DNA from: a virus
Virus record (IMG/VR): IMGVR_UViG_3300034064_001058
Span: 1-44,058 of that record
DNA: 44,058 nucleotides
Reading direction: 5' to 3' (one strand)
The position numbers were made by a program, and so were the translations under genes. The notes beneath the pieces were generated by a model that searched no databases, was not told the DNA's origin, and saw nothing but the letters and a program-made list of their open reading frames with translations. Positions 1 through 8,063 of the stretch are shown here, in pieces. Position 1 is the stretch's first letter; the number at the start of each line of letters is the position of its first letter.

Positions 1-467
1 CTGTGTCCCCGACGTACAGCGAGTTCGCTTCTGGTACTTCGTGGGCATTCTATCAAGCAACATCTCCGGCAGGATGGACGAATATCCAGGTAGGCGGGAC
101 TACTCCGTATATGTTCGTTGTAAATAACAATCTTGCGGCAGGCCAAGGCTACGGGTCGGACAATCCTATCAACGTGACAGCTTATCCGAACCACTCGCAT
201 ACAATAAGCGATCCAGGCCACGTACATGGCGTAAGCGATCCTGGTCATAACCATCTGGCAGGTGCTATCGTTTATAACATACCTAGTATAGGTGGCTCAC
301 AAACGGTGTCTTCGCCTAGAGCTTATCCTTCTACTCAAAACCCTACAACAAGCTCTTCTGGAACCGGCATTGGTATTAACTTAAATGGAACTAACATTCA
401 GGTTAACCAGTCTGGCGGCGGCTTTAACCCACTGTACTTGAACTTCATAGTATGTCGCAAGAACTAA
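1..467 (+). CDS. Phage tail fibre / tail collar-like protein, C-terminal part
   Basis: The frame is open at the left edge, so this is the C-terminal end of a longer protein. Visible residues include three His-x-His motifs (about residues 64-66, 73-75 and 82-84) inside repeated DPGH segments, followed by a Gly/Ser/Asn-rich stretch and a hydrophobic end (FNPLYLNFIVCRKN). His-x-His clusters of this kind bind iron in the needle-like tips of T4-type fibres, and such ends are typical of receptor-binding fibre or collar proteins. It would act at the virion tail in host recognition. A strong terminator follows directly. The family assignment is by motif only; the exact fibre class is not resolved. 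Confidence 0.75.
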   Translation, partial: VSPTYSEFASGTSWAFYQATSPAGWTNIQVGGTTPYMFVVNNNLAAGQGYGSDNPINVTAYPNHSHTISDPGHVHGVSDPGHNHLAGAIVYNIPSIGGSQTVSSPRAYPSTQNPTTSSSGTGIGINLNGTNIQVNQSGGGFNPLYLNFIVCRKN

Positions 468-483
468 GATAACCTCAATATAA

Positions 484-515
484 TGCCACGATAATGTTAT
501 TATCGTGGCATTTCT
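484..515 (+). terminator. Rho-independent terminator after the tail-fibre gene
   Basis: A perfect 12-bp stem (484-495 with 499-510) closes on a GTT loop and is followed by TTTCTT. It lies 17 nt after the fibre stop codon. Confidence 0.9.
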
Positions 516-517
516 TC

Positions 518-525
518 GATAAATA
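518..525 (+). promoter_or_regulatory. GATAAATA, possible T4-type late promoter
   Basis: GATAAATA lies 6 nt before the ATG at 532. T4 late promoters have TATAAATA as their only core element. At this spacing a transcript would be almost leaderless, so the assignment is tentative. The same 8-mer precedes the holin and endolysin genes. Confidence 0.35.
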
Positions 526-531
526 TCCACT

Positions 532-957
532 ATGAATACTAACTATCCCACTGATTACGACGCCTGGTTATCAGGTTTTCAATATGGCACAAAAGCCTGT
601 TTGAATAACGATACTCGTTATACTATGGACGAGTTTAAGGAAAAACTATTGAACTACGAGTTGGATGATCTAACTATATGGATGAATGTAGGTCGAGATA
701 CCAATAATGGTACATGGGCTATAGCCGGAGTTCGTATGGGGGTCTATATGGTTATGTTGACAGAATGGGACTATTCCACTTTGGACAATGATACTGTATT
801 GGCAGATATTTGGAATACCATTAAGCTCGATAATCCAGAAATGGTATGTGGTAGAGTGAGCGAGGAACTATCGGAAGTATTGAACCTACCGATAGTAATG
901 TTGGATGGCGAGGCCAGCAAGTTCTTCAAGTTACATTGCCAGCCTCGCCTATTTTAG
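532..957 (+). CDS. Hypothetical phage protein (141 aa)
   Basis: This acidic soluble protein has no motif I recognise. It is one of the few plus-strand genes and sits just after the fibre terminator. There is no Shine-Dalgarno sequence before its ATG, but a GATAAATA motif lies just upstream. Its stop overlaps the convergent gene end by 4 nt. Confidence 0.65.
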   Translation: MNTNYPTDYDAWLSGFQYGTKACLNNDTRYTMDEFKEKLLNYELDDLTIWMNVGRDTNNGTWAIAGVRMGVYMVMLTEWDYSTLDNDTVLADIWNTIKLDNPEMVCGRVSEELSEVLNLPIVMLDGEASKFFKLHCQPRLF

Positions 958-1265
958 AGATTCTTCGGAGGTAGCATCTGGACGGTAGGAGGATTCATCA
1001 GGATCGGTAAGATCGTCTGATGAGTCTTGTACGTCTCGTTACGCAACGATTCGATCTCAGCTGCTGTTCTTCTTTGCTGGGCAGAGTTTTCAATGGTAAG
1101 AATCGGTAGCCATGTCATGGCACACGCAAACTCATCCATCTTTTCACCATTCTGAGGATTCGTACCCTCTAGCTTGGTGTACCATGCACAACGATGGATA
1201 GCACCATCCTTTGCTTCCTCGCACTTGTGTCCCAATGGACAGGTATACACTACTTTAAGCGACAT
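954..1265 (-). CDS. Conserved hypothetical protein with Cys residues (103 aa)
   Basis: The N-terminal half holds four cysteines (CPLGHKC, then HRC and AC) that could bind a metal, and the C-terminal half looks helical. The ATG overlaps the end of thyX by 11 nt, so it is probably translated by coupling. I do not recognise a function. Confidence 0.6.
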   Translation of the reverse strand: MSLKVVYTCPLGHKCEEAKDGAIHRCAWYTKLEGTNPQNGEKMDEFACAMTWLPILTIENSAQQRRTAAEIESLRNETYKTHQTILPILMNPPTVQMLPPKNL

Positions 1266-1950
1266 TTTTAGTCCTCACAAAGTCCATAGCCATCGGAAAT
1301 ATCCTTGCGATGGCTTTAGCACACGCGATCGCTATTTCACGATTTTCTTTCTGTGTGCTTTCATCGGTGCGAACCGATATAAAATGTATCCATGAACGAA
1401 TCGAACCATTCATGTACATTCGACTACCAATAAGACCCTCAGGTAAAACAGCTCTTGCAACTTCCTTTGCGATGTTATTGTTCACGGCCCATTCATATGT
1501 ACTTTTGGACAGACGAATGACATCCTGCTGTTTTTCTAACCACAGTTTAGCCAGCTCTCTGTGTTCGGCATTGGACAAATCTAGTTCGATCGAGTTCTGC
1601 CTGTTCGCTGGATCTTGTAATCTAGCTTCACGATATTCGTACTTGAGATCCTTAACTGGATCAGCATATCGTTGACTGAACTCTTGAAAGGCAAAAGAAC
1701 GATGTCGTAAAATTTGTCTTGCAATATCTCTAGTCGTGTCGATTTCCAAACAGGCATTTATCATCTCAAGGGGGGACCAATGGAGATGTTTGATCAAATA
1801 TTGTATAAGTTTCTCGCTGGTCAGAGTATTGAATTGATTCGATGGGTTACTGACGCGGGCGCAAAAGGCGATCAGCTCTTGAGCATCGTCTATCCCCTCA
1901 ACAGCCAGCTCCTCTACTGGCTGTTGGTAGCTAATAAGACGTATTGTCAT
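1255..1950 (-). CDS. thyX: Flavin-dependent thymidylate synthase ThyX
   Basis: ThyX makes dTMP from dUMP using FAD, NADPH and methylene-tetrahydrofolate, and supplies thymidylate for phage DNA synthesis. The signature RHR-x7-S is present (R82-H83-R84 to S92, then QR-Y). The 231-aa length is normal for the family. An AGGAAAA ribosome site precedes the ATG, which follows immediately on the stop of the upstream gene, so it is part of a minus-strand operon. The gene is apparently intact. Confidence 0.96.
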   Translation of the reverse strand: MTIRLISYQQPVEELAVEGIDDAQELIAFCARVSNPSNQFNTLTSEKLIQYLIKHLHWSPLEMINACLEIDTTRDIARQILRHRSFAFQEFSQRYADPVKDLKYEYREARLQDPANRQNSIELDLSNAEHRELAKLWLEKQQDVIRLSKSTYEWAVNNNIAKEVARAVLPEGLIGSRMYMNGSIRSWIHFISVRTDESTQKENREIAIACAKAIARIFPMAMDFVRTKNVA

Positions 1951-2256
1951 TTATAATTTTCCTAATAGTTTGTCGGTTTCTGGCTGAACGATACGGGCAA
2001 CAGCAGAGATGTCAACAACAAAGTCAACATCTCTTAGCTGATCATCGAGATCTGCAAACATGCGTGTTAGCATGGATTCTATCTCTTCAATCTCCATACC
2101 CTGTTTTACCAGAGTATGGATGTTGACCGTTTTCTGTCTGCCACCTTGAAGTTTGAAAACCATCTTTTTGACACATTCCAGAGGAATATCCGTTTTGTGG
2201 ACGTCTGCCACGATGGTTTCCCACTGAGTCATAAAATTGTCGTCATTTAGTTCCAT
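1951..2256 (-). CDS. Conserved hypothetical protein (101 aa)
   Basis: This small acidic helical protein has no recognised domain. It overlaps the upstream gene by 14 nt and abuts thyX, so it is co-transcribed with both. Confidence 0.6.
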   Translation of the reverse strand: MELNDDNFMTQWETIVADVHKTDIPLECVKKMVFKLQGGRQKTVNIHTLVKQGMEIEEIESMLTRMFADLDDQLRDVDFVVDISAVARIVQPETDKLLGKL

Positions 2257-2998
2257 CCGCTACCTTACTTGCCTTTGGCTTATTTGGGCCTCTGCCGCGT
2301 CTGACCTTTGGCACGTCTTGTCCAGATACGACAGTCTCGGTTACTTCCTTAGAAGAAGTCTTAGACGATGATACGTTAGGGAAAAGTTTCTCTGCTTCTT
2401 TCTTCATTCGTGCGGCTTCTGCCACCATTCCCTTGGCTTCTGCTTCCATGCGCTGTGCTTGAGACAGCATATTGGCAGCAATATCACGATCACTCAGGGC
2501 GCCATCTGCCGCAGCAGTTATAGGTTGAACCTGCGCGGTTTGTTCACGGCCTTTCTTGTATTCTGCTTCGGCTGCGCGTTTGACAAACGGATCAACCAGG
2601 CCGCGACTTGCGTCGTTTTTCGCCATCTTTTCGATGGCCTCATTTCCCTTCTTCATCTCGTTCAGCATCTTATTCAACTCGTCCAGACGAATAGATGAAC
2701 CAGGCACAGGGGTAATGAGTACATCTGCTGTGCGAATTTTCTTAATCATCCTTTCGTGGTGCAGGGTCTCAAGAATGAGGCGACCATCTGGCAGCAAACT
2801 ACGATGAAGTGCAGTAGAGAATTCCTCTGCCTGTTGTCCAACGTCGCTCTCCAGCACACGCATGATGGAGTCATGCCAATGTGCAGGGAGAACTTCCGGA
2901 TATATCACCAGGCACATGTGGTCCTCTTGTGGAACTTCCCTGAATAGAATACATACTTTTCTATCGCCGTGTTTGCCAATATGTTTTATAAAACTCAT
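2243..2998 (-). CDS. Conserved hypothetical protein with coiled coil and basic tail (251 aa)
   Basis: The N-terminal half is a compact domain. Residues of roughly 150-205 are Ala/Glu/Lys/Met-rich and likely form a coiled coil. The tail is Lys/Arg-rich (VRRGRGPNKPKASK), which could bind nucleic acid or membrane. No function is recognised. It belongs to the thyX operon. Confidence 0.6.
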   Translation of the reverse strand: MSFIKHIGKHGDRKVCILFREVPQEDHMCLVIYPEVLPAHWHDSIMRVLESDVGQQAEEFSTALHRSLLPDGRLILETLHHERMIKKIRTADVLITPVPGSSIRLDELNKMLNEMKKGNEAIEKMAKNDASRGLVDPFVKRAAEAEYKKGREQTAQVQPITAAADGALSDRDIAANMLSQAQRMEAEAKGMVAEAARMKKEAEKLFPNVSSSKTSSKEVTETVVSGQDVPKVRRGRGPNKPKASKVADGTK

Positions 2999-3006
2999 AA
3001 TTTCCT

Positions 3007-3207
3007 CTAGTTGGTAGGAGATTCCTCGGAATCTCCAATTTCTTCACCCACTTGGTCGTTGAACGCGTCAATGAATGAAGTTAGCTTGTCGTAAACCTCG
3101 CCTACTGTTTTCAGCTCGGAGCCTCGAAAGGCTCCTCTGCCTGCTGATAGGTCGATGATGTCCTTGATAATGATCAGATCTGCAATAGTTATGTCGGTAT
3201 TTTCCAT
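3007..3207 (-). CDS. Small conserved hypothetical protein (66 aa)
   Basis: I chose the ATG at 3207 (MENTDITIADL) because the longer frame runs into the upstream gene. The core pattern IDLSAGRGAFRGSELKTVGE resembles a small protein common in T4-like phages whose function is unknown. Confidence 0.6.
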   Translation of the reverse strand: MENTDITIADLIIIKDIIDLSAGRGAFRGSELKTVGEVYDKLTSFIDAFNDQVGEEIGDSEESPTN

Positions 3208-3242
3208 GATGATATTTACTCTAAATTCACAAGTGAATAAAA

Positions 3243-4508
3243 TTAATTGGAATAGTAGGCCCAAGTGCCGTACGGTGGTACGACAGTGTTGTTGCCGTGG
3301 ATAATCCATAGAGTGTCAGCGTAATTTTCATCACCCCATGTGCCACAAGGGTACCCGTCAGTGAACACAACCAGTCGTTTGGGCTCGATGTCGTTGTTTT
3401 TCATGTAGTTAAACATACAACCAAAGTCTGTGCCGCCACCACCATGGACTTCATAGTCGGTGATATCGACGATGTTATCGCTGTTGAATTCTTGCACGTT
3501 ATACACTTCAGTATCAAACGTACCAAGAATGATTCGGAAGTTGGGAAATTGTTCCATGATACCTTGTATTTCGCCAAGCTGGTCGCGTGTCATCTTGTTG
3601 TTGATGGAGCCAGATTGGTCCATGAACACCACGATGTCGACCATTTTGTCTCTGTCCGAACCAGGTAATATTGCATCCAAGTGCCAACCACGCCGGCTAC
3701 TTCTCATCCAGGTGTAATCTGATTTTACAGCAGATTCGAGCTGCTGCTGAATCAGCTCTCGCCAGTCGAGCGTAGGTGCAGTTATATCTTTTATGAGCTT
3801 TTTGACACCTGCTGGTAGATTTCCAGCGTTGTCGCATGATTGAGCAGCTGTTATGATAGCTTCTCGTAGCTCGTCGCGTATTGCTTGACGTTCTTCTGCA
3901 GTCAGCGAAGGACGTTTGGATTTTCCATCACCATTGCCATCGCCATCACCATCTGCGTCACCATCGCCGTCCATATGCTCGTCCAGCATTTGCTCAATAA
4001 GATCTTCGAGACTTATTTTTTCCATATTTTGGAATAGATCATCGTACACTTGCTCGGCTGACCAACCTTCGTACTTTGCATCGTACAAGCAGTCGACCGT
4101 GGTAATAAATTCACCAATACGATGTTTTTTGAGATCTGCGTTTACACAGTAGTCGGCAGCAATGTTGAACAGTTGAGCATCTCGAGACCCGCGTCGGCCA
4201 AAGTGATCGTATACGCAGTGCAGCACTTCGTGTCCAAACAGGAACTGAACTTCTTTTTGACGAAGGGAGTTGATGAACCGCGAGTTGTAGTAAAAACTTC
4301 TACCATCGGTTGCCGCTGTCTCGCACCACTCATCGGCGTTTACCAGCTTCAAGCGAGTGGCAAGATTGCCAAAGAAGCTGTTCTTGATCAGAAGAGTCAC
4401 CCGAGACTGGACGAGCGCATCTTTAGCCTTCAGATCCTCGGCAGGTACGGTAGCACCGAGACGTGATTTGAAGGGCGCTTTTTGCTTTTTGGTGGCAGGT
4501 TTAACCAT
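3243..4508 (-). CDS. VWA-like / putative metallopeptidase protein
   Basis: The N-terminal domain has HEVLHCVYDH at residues 93-102, the zinc motif of the DUF2201 putative metallopeptidases. An Asp/Gly-rich linker (about 180-195) follows. The C-terminal half has a von Willebrand A fold with the metal-binding D-x-S-x-S motif at 297-301. This family usually works with a MoxR-type AAA+ ATPase, and one is encoded at 14271-15356. Together they probably remodel a protein target. It is the first gene after the promoter at 4540-4568. The target is unknown. Confidence 0.85.
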   Translation of the reverse strand: MVKPATKKQKAPFKSRLGATVPAEDLKAKDALVQSRVTLLIKNSFFGNLATRLKLVNADEWCETAATDGRSFYYNSRFINSLRQKEVQFLFGHEVLHCVYDHFGRRGSRDAQLFNIAADYCVNADLKKHRIGEFITTVDCLYDAKYEGWSAEQVYDDLFQNMEKISLEDLIEQMLDEHMDGDGDADGDGDGNGDGKSKRPSLTAEERQAIRDELREAIITAAQSCDNAGNLPAGVKKLIKDITAPTLDWRELIQQQLESAVKSDYTWMRSSRRGWHLDAILPGSDRDKMVDIVVFMDQSGSINNKMTRDQLGEIQGIMEQFPNFRIILGTFDTEVYNVQEFNSDNIVDITDYEVHGGGGTDFGCMFNYMKNNDIEPKRLVVFTDGYPCGTWGDENYADTLWIIHGNNTVVPPYGTWAYYSN

Positions 4509-4539
4509 CTTGTCTACTCCATATATGTATTATGAAACC

Positions 4540-4568
4540 AGTATACGACACCACTGCCATCTTGTCAA
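4540..4568 (-). promoter_or_regulatory. Sigma70-type promoter (VWA operon)
   Basis: On the minus strand, TTGACA is followed after 17 nt by TATACT. It lies 32 nt before the VWA-protein start. Confidence 0.85.
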
Positions 4569-4574
4569 GCACTT

Positions 4575-4796
4575 TTATGCCCATCGAAGCAGAAATATCG
4601 TGGCCTTCTCCTCGCTGTCGAACACCGCGTTGAACACATAGACGTCACCGACATACTCTCTGTTGACTTGTCCGCCGTACCTCGCAATCTCATCCACGCA
4701 TGCCTTGTACCAATTGTCTACCTCCAGAGTGGTAAAATGCCTGTATATGTTTATCCACCACGAACTTCCTGGTGCATTCAGGGTGACCTTTTCCAT
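4575..4796 (-). CDS. Small protein, FLLRW-tail family (73 aa)
   Basis: The C-terminus reads FDSEEKATIFLLRWA, the same closing motif seen in four neighbours. Function is unknown. The start overlaps the preceding stop as TAATG, which implies translational coupling. Confidence 0.65.
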   Translation of the reverse strand: MEKVTLNAPGSSWWINIYRHFTTLEVDNWYKACVDEIARYGGQVNREYVGDVYVFNAVFDSEEKATIFLLRWA

Positions 4797-5161
4797 TATC
4801 CTCTCCGCATCTTCGAGATAGACTCTGCATCCTCCTGTGAAAAAACAGGCACTGCGTTGGATTTGTGAAGCGTGGCGATACCCAATAGTGTGCGTTCACC
4901 AGCGTACACCCTAGCCTCTTTTGCTGGCGTTTGTCCAATACCAGTGTCGACACTTGGATAGTAAGGAGTCTCCCGAACAAATGAATAGTCGGGTTTATAC
5001 GTCTCGCGCTTCTTAGGCGCCGGTGCTGTGCTTTTCTTCAGCTCTTCCTTCCATTCTTGATATGCCATATACTGCCGTTTTTCTTCCGCCGAGGCGAACT
5101 TCTGCTTACGTTTGCGAGTCTGCGTGGTAGTGTACTCTGGTCCAAGCAAGTGCATTGTCAT
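4796..5161 (-). CDS. Conserved phage hypothetical protein (121 aa)
   Basis: The N-terminus (MHLLGPEYTTTQTRKRKQKF) is highly basic and resembles a short conserved start found in many T4-like phage proteins of unknown function. A Lys/Glu-rich helix and a low-complexity middle follow. Its own promoter lies at 5188-5216, and an AGGAGG site precedes the start. Confidence 0.65.
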   Translation of the reverse strand: MTMHLLGPEYTTTQTRKRKQKFASAEEKRQYMAYQEWKEELKKSTAPAPKKRETYKPDYSFVRETPYYPSVDTGIGQTPAKEARVYAGERTLLGIATLHKSNAVPVFSQEDAESISKMRRG

Positions 5162-5187
5162 GGGACTAAACCTCCTAAAATGAAAAC

Positions 5188-5216
5188 AGTGTAAATGATT
5201 TTGACGACGACGTCAA
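5188..5216 (-). promoter_or_regulatory. Sigma70-type promoter
   Basis: On the minus strand, TTGACG is followed after 17 nt by TACACT, 27 nt upstream of the gene that starts at 5161. Confidence 0.7.
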
Positions 5217-5479
5217 GAGAATTTTAGGACAAATATACCAAAAGCATCGTCGCGCATGTACCCTCTGATGCAACAACGTAATTGATCCGTACTAATACAA
5301 AATTCTGAATACAACGTGATTTCTTTCCCGTTCTCGGCGCAATAAATTCCTTGAGGAGTACGCAGCCAATTCTCGAATACTCGATCCTTGCCGTCAGTAG
5401 TAAAAGAAGGGATAGCAAATCGAGCGAATTCGCGCAGTATATACAAGTCATTGTCGAATATTTTATGCGTCATCATCAT
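5213..5479 (-). CDS. Small protein, divergent FLLRW-tail family (88 aa)
   Basis: Three ATG codons in a row (5479, 5476, 5473) are possible starts; all lie inside the end of the small membrane-protein gene upstream. The C-terminus DDAFGIFVLKFS looks like a drifted form of the neighbours' FLLRW(S/T) ending. Function is unknown. Confidence 0.55.
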   Translation of the reverse strand: MMMTHKIFDNDLYILREFARFAIPSFTTDGKDRVFENWLRTPQGIYCAENGKEITLYSEFCISTDQLRCCIRGYMRDDAFGIFVLKFS

Positions 5480-5567
5480 TGCACAATACCAAATAAAGCA
5501 CCACAAAAAAACCCAGTCCTACTATCATTTCCAGCAACAGCAATAAACCCAACGTCAAGTGTGTCAT
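5463..5567 (-). CDS. Small single-pass membrane protein (34 aa)
   Basis: This short frame is nearly all one hydrophobic helix (about residues 4-28) ending in an acidic NDDDA tail. The start is locked in by an ATGA overlap with the previous gene's stop at 5564-5567. Function is unknown. Confidence 0.5.
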   Translation of the reverse strand: MTHLTLGLLLLLEMIVGLGFFVVLYLVLCNDDDA

Positions 5568-5941
5568 GACCACCTCAGTAGAAACAAACCATACTCTATT
5601 TCATTCATGAACGCAACTGAAAAAACGTCATGATCTCCGAAATGACTCTCGACCCACCCTGAACACTCGGTCCATGATGCCCTATGCCAACTAATTAAAT
5701 ATCGTTCTTTGCAATTTGCTATACACCAGCTTCGCATTTCAAAAAGATTCTGCCATCCAGTATTTTGGTATGTAAGAAAAGCTATATGGTTATACCCAGG
5801 GTAGTAGTCGTTTATCACGGATGTTTTATAATTAACACGTCCGCTATGCAGTCTTTCATAGTCTTCATAACTTAAGACATCATACCGCCAAAGGAAATAC
5901 TCTCTGCGAATTAACCTTAGAAACGCACGAATTCTTCTCAC
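5564..5941 (-). CDS. Small protein, FLLRW-tail family (125 aa)
   Basis: It ends FMNEIEYGLFLLRWS. A GTG start at 5941 forms a GTGA overlap with the preceding stop, matching the ATGA couplings around it; a GTG at 5947 is also possible. The N-terminus is Arg-rich. Function is unknown. Confidence 0.6.
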   Translation of the reverse strand: MRRIRAFLRLIRREYFLWRYDVLSYEDYERLHSGRVNYKTSVINDYYPGYNHIAFLTYQNTGWQNLFEMRSWCIANCKERYLISWHRASWTECSGWVESHFGDHDVFSVAFMNEIEYGLFLLRWS

Positions 5942-6177
5942 GTCCACCTCATTAGAAACCAGGCCAATGCGTCCTCATCATTAAACTTAACGATAGGAAA
6001 TATATCATCGTTGAATATAACCTTGCATCTAAACTCCTGCTCAAAATGATCAACTATAGGACAGTCTCGATCAATTTTATATTTTTCTCGTACCCAATCA
6101 GCCGCACGTGCTACAATGTTAAACAGTTCCATTTTTGGATCGACATATAACTCCAACGGATTATCTTCTATCTCCAT
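5938..6177 (-). CDS. Small protein, FLLRW-tail family (79 aa)
   Basis: It ends FNDEDALAWFLMRWT. The ATG at 6177 is favoured, and the one at 6189 is the alternative. It overlaps both neighbours. Function is unknown. Confidence 0.6.
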   Translation of the reverse strand: MEIEDNPLELYVDPKMELFNIVARAADWVREKYKIDRDCPIVDHFEQEFRCKVIFNDDIFPIVKFNDEDALAWFLMRWT

Positions 6178-6458
6178 CGCAGTAACCATAAAAAGATGTC
6201 GTCATACTCGACAAATCCCCACCATTCTTCTTCCGGTGAACTAGAAAAACATCTCGGAGCAAACCTCAGATTCTTGCGGCACCACCTGTGATATTCAAGT
6301 CTAGGATGGCCCAAAGAACGATCTAAGCAAATGAACCAATTGCATTTATTCTCATCCTGATCTTCGGGATACCATAACACTGAATATGGTGGTTCCGAAA
6401 CTCCAGGCATTATGCTTTCAAAATACTCTGTAAATTCACCACGACTTACTATATTCAT
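6168..6458 (-). CDS. Small protein, FLLRW-tail family (96 aa)
   Basis: It ends EYDDIFLWLLRWR and is rich in Trp, Tyr and Cys. The ATG at 6458 forms an ATGA overlap with the upstream stop, so I prefer it to the GTG two codons earlier. Function is unknown. Confidence 0.6.
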   Translation of the reverse strand: MNIVSRGEFTEYFESIMPGVSEPPYSVLWYPEDQDENKCNWFICLDRSLGHPRLEYHRWCRKNLRFAPRCFSSSPEEEWWGFVEYDDIFLWLLRWR

Positions 6459-6664
6459 GACCACCTCAAAAGAAACATGGTCATATCTTCCTCAGTCTCA
6501 AAGTATATGAAACCATTCTCGTAGCGAGCATTGTAATTCATAAGTTCGTTGGCAATTTGCTGCCACCATTGGTTGTACGAGCCTTGTGACCAAGAAGTCA
6601 AATTCTTCCAGAACGAGGGAATGTCGTCATATAATTTAGCTGTTAGTGAAAGACGAGGCGTCAT
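6455..6664 (-). CDS. Small protein, FLLRW-tail family (69 aa)
   Basis: It ends FETEEDMTMFLLRWS and has an aromatic-rich middle. The start overlaps the upstream stop as ATGA. Function is unknown. Confidence 0.6.
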   Translation of the reverse strand: MTPRLSLTAKLYDDIPSFWKNLTSWSQGSYNQWWQQIANELMNYNARYENGFIYFETEEDMTMFLLRWS

Positions 6665-6846
6665 AGCATGTTTCTAAGCCGTTTAATCTCGTTGGCCAGA
6701 ATAACAAGGTCCCAGTCTTCCGCGTAGGGTGAGACTCTGTTCTGTAATTCCTGCTCGAGTCGTTCCGCCTTTGCAATGACGTCGTTTGCTGAACGAACGT
6801 TCTTGGGAGGAGTTTTGTTCCATACTTTGTTGATTGTGTCGCCCAT
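6661..6846 (-). CDS. Small helical hypothetical protein (61 aa)
   Basis: The sequence has heptad-like Leu/Ile spacing (KAERLEQELQ, ANEIKRLRN) that suggests a short coiled coil. It heads the ATGA-coupled run of FLLRW-family genes but lacks the motif. Confidence 0.5.
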   Translation of the reverse strand: MGDTINKVWNKTPPKNVRSANDVIAKAERLEQELQNRVSPYAEDWDLVILANEIKRLRNML

Positions 6847-6856
6847 ACATCACCTA

Positions 6857-7018
6857 TCAATCAAGACCATCAAACGGGCCCTTAGGGTAGGCCCATGCGC
6901 CATTTTTTTCATGTAGCCACTTAGCCCATCGACGAGGTAAGAAGGGCAATATTGGATGGACTACGACATTGTGAAACACCGATCTAAAAAAATCCCATGA
7001 AGTTCTAACAATTTTCAT
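6857..7018 (-). CDS. Small conserved phage protein (53 aa)
   Basis: The start at 7018 is set by AAAGGAG seven bases upstream. The pattern HNVVVHPILPFLPRRWAKWL followed by a Trp/Tyr-rich end resembles a short protein found in many phages, function unknown. It is first after the promoter at 7072-7099. Confidence 0.6.
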   Translation of the reverse strand: MKIVRTSWDFFRSVFHNVVVHPILPFLPRRWAKWLHEKNGAWAYPKGPFDGLD

Positions 7019-7071
7019 TTTTTCTCCTTTTGTAGTTTCAACGACATCCCAACGGATGTATCCTGACATAC

Positions 7072-7099
7072 AGTGTAACACGTTGGTGCCACTTGTCAA
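7072..7099 (-). promoter_or_regulatory. Sigma70-type promoter (FLLRW gene run)
   Basis: On the minus strand, TTGACA is followed after 16 nt by TACACT. It drives the minus-strand run from 7018 downward and is back to back with the plus-strand holin leader. Confidence 0.75.
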
Positions 7100-7118
7100 G
7101 TATTTTTAACACAGTTTC

Positions 7119-7126
7119 GATAAATA
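7119..7126 (+). promoter_or_regulatory. GATAAATA, possible T4-type late promoter (holin)
   Basis: The 8-mer lies 27 nt before the holin-like ATG, leaving room for a short leader that contains the AAGGAAG ribosome site. No sigma70 promoter is visible on this strand here. Confidence 0.45.
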
Positions 7127-7153
7127 ACAGTATGAATATTACAAGGAAGTATC

Positions 7154-7459
7154 ATGACTCATACCCCACCGGATTTATTAGAGGCTTTAAGACATAACCA
7201 AGGAATCAGTCTTTCGTTCGTTATTGCTGTTATAGTCGTAACCTTGCGAGCAATAAAGGAGAAATCTGGGTTCATTGGAGCATTGCTTGATATCACGATC
7301 TCTGGTTTAGGTGCACCGACTCTCGTGTGGCTAGTCTGGCAAGATGCGCCCTTCTTTGTGTACGGGTTTATTGCGGCCGTGGTCGCAAGATGGCCTGATC
7401 TAGTTGATGCTGCCATCAACGGTTACCTAAAGAGAAAATCCCCACATGACGCTAAATGA
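7154..7459 (+). CDS. Holin-like membrane protein (101 aa)
   Basis: It has three hydrophobic segments (about 18-33, 42-62 and 66-80) and a charged C-terminal tail (NGYLKRKSPHDAK). This layout and size fit a class I holin, which forms the inner-membrane hole that lets endolysin reach the cell wall. It is on the same strand as the endolysin at 13087 but about 6 kb away. It overlaps the next membrane protein by 14 nt. The holin role is inferred from topology and context. Confidence 0.6.
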   Translation: MTHTPPDLLEALRHNQGISLSFVIAVIVVTLRAIKEKSGFIGALLDITISGLGAPTLVWLVWQDAPFFVYGFIAAVVARWPDLVDAAINGYLKRKSPHDAK

Positions 7460-7778
7460 AATTCATTACTGGATCGACGTAATAACCTGTTTCCCTCTGG
7501 CATGCGGAGGGCTACAGCTACTGAGGAACAATGAAAGTTTGCATGAATTATCCATTGTTTCAGTTATTGGAATAAAGATCATCATAGTGTCTGCTATGTT
7601 AGGTGTATCTAGCTTCATGTTTTCATGGATTATTCCTGAAAGTCGAGATATCATCACATTAGCCAGTGGTCCAGGCATCAACACTGGAATGATTCTGATG
7701 ATGGCTGGATTTACCACTTCATTGAAGCTCAAGTGTCCTCTTCTATGCGTCTTCAATGTAAAGAGAAGAAAGAAGTAA
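7446..7778 (+). CDS. Membrane protein, possible second holin or antiholin (110 aa)
   Basis: Three hydrophobic segments (about 33-53, 54-66 and 73-88) end in a basic tail (FNVKRRKK). Overlap with the holin-like gene suggests the two are translated together. A holin-antiholin pair is plausible but unproved. Confidence 0.55.
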   Translation: MTLNEIHYWIDVITCFPLACGGLQLLRNNESLHELSIVSVIGIKIIIVSAMLGVSSFMFSWIIPESRDIITLASGPGINTGMILMMAGFTTSLKLKCPLLCVFNVKRRKK

Positions 7779-7782
7779 ACTT

Positions 7783-8037
7783 TTAGCTATTCTCGTCAAT
7801 GAAAACGTGCCACACGAAGAGGTTGTCGTCAATGAGTGTGGCTAGATGCGTCCATTGTTCAGCGTCGATGTCTCTGCCGGTTCCGATGATCTTGAACTGC
7901 ACCGTGACCGTTTGGGTCTCATGTGGGTCTACTAGCGCCCACACAAAGATCGTATGATCTAGTTCTTGACAAGACAATATTTTGTAGCCCAACGGAAGGT
8001 TGACGACGTCGTCAACCTTGAATTTGTGAACTCTCAT
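7783..8037 (-). CDS. DUF7352-like small protein (84 aa)
   Basis: The pattern FKVDDVVNLPLGYKILSCQ, then FVWALVDP, IIGTGRDI and FVWHVF matches the layout of the DUF7352 proteins common in phages; function is unknown. AAAGGAG precedes the start, and a promoter lies at 8064-8092. Confidence 0.65.
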   Translation of the reverse strand: MRVHKFKVDDVVNLPLGYKILSCQELDHTIFVWALVDPHETQTVTVQFKIIGTGRDIDAEQWTHLATLIDDNLFVWHVFIDENS

Positions 8038-8063
8038 TTTTATCTCCTTTGTGATATGTGCCC

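Noticed and set aside
1310-1675. 121-codon plus-strand open frame
   Set aside because: It is antisense to thyX, which has clear family motifs.
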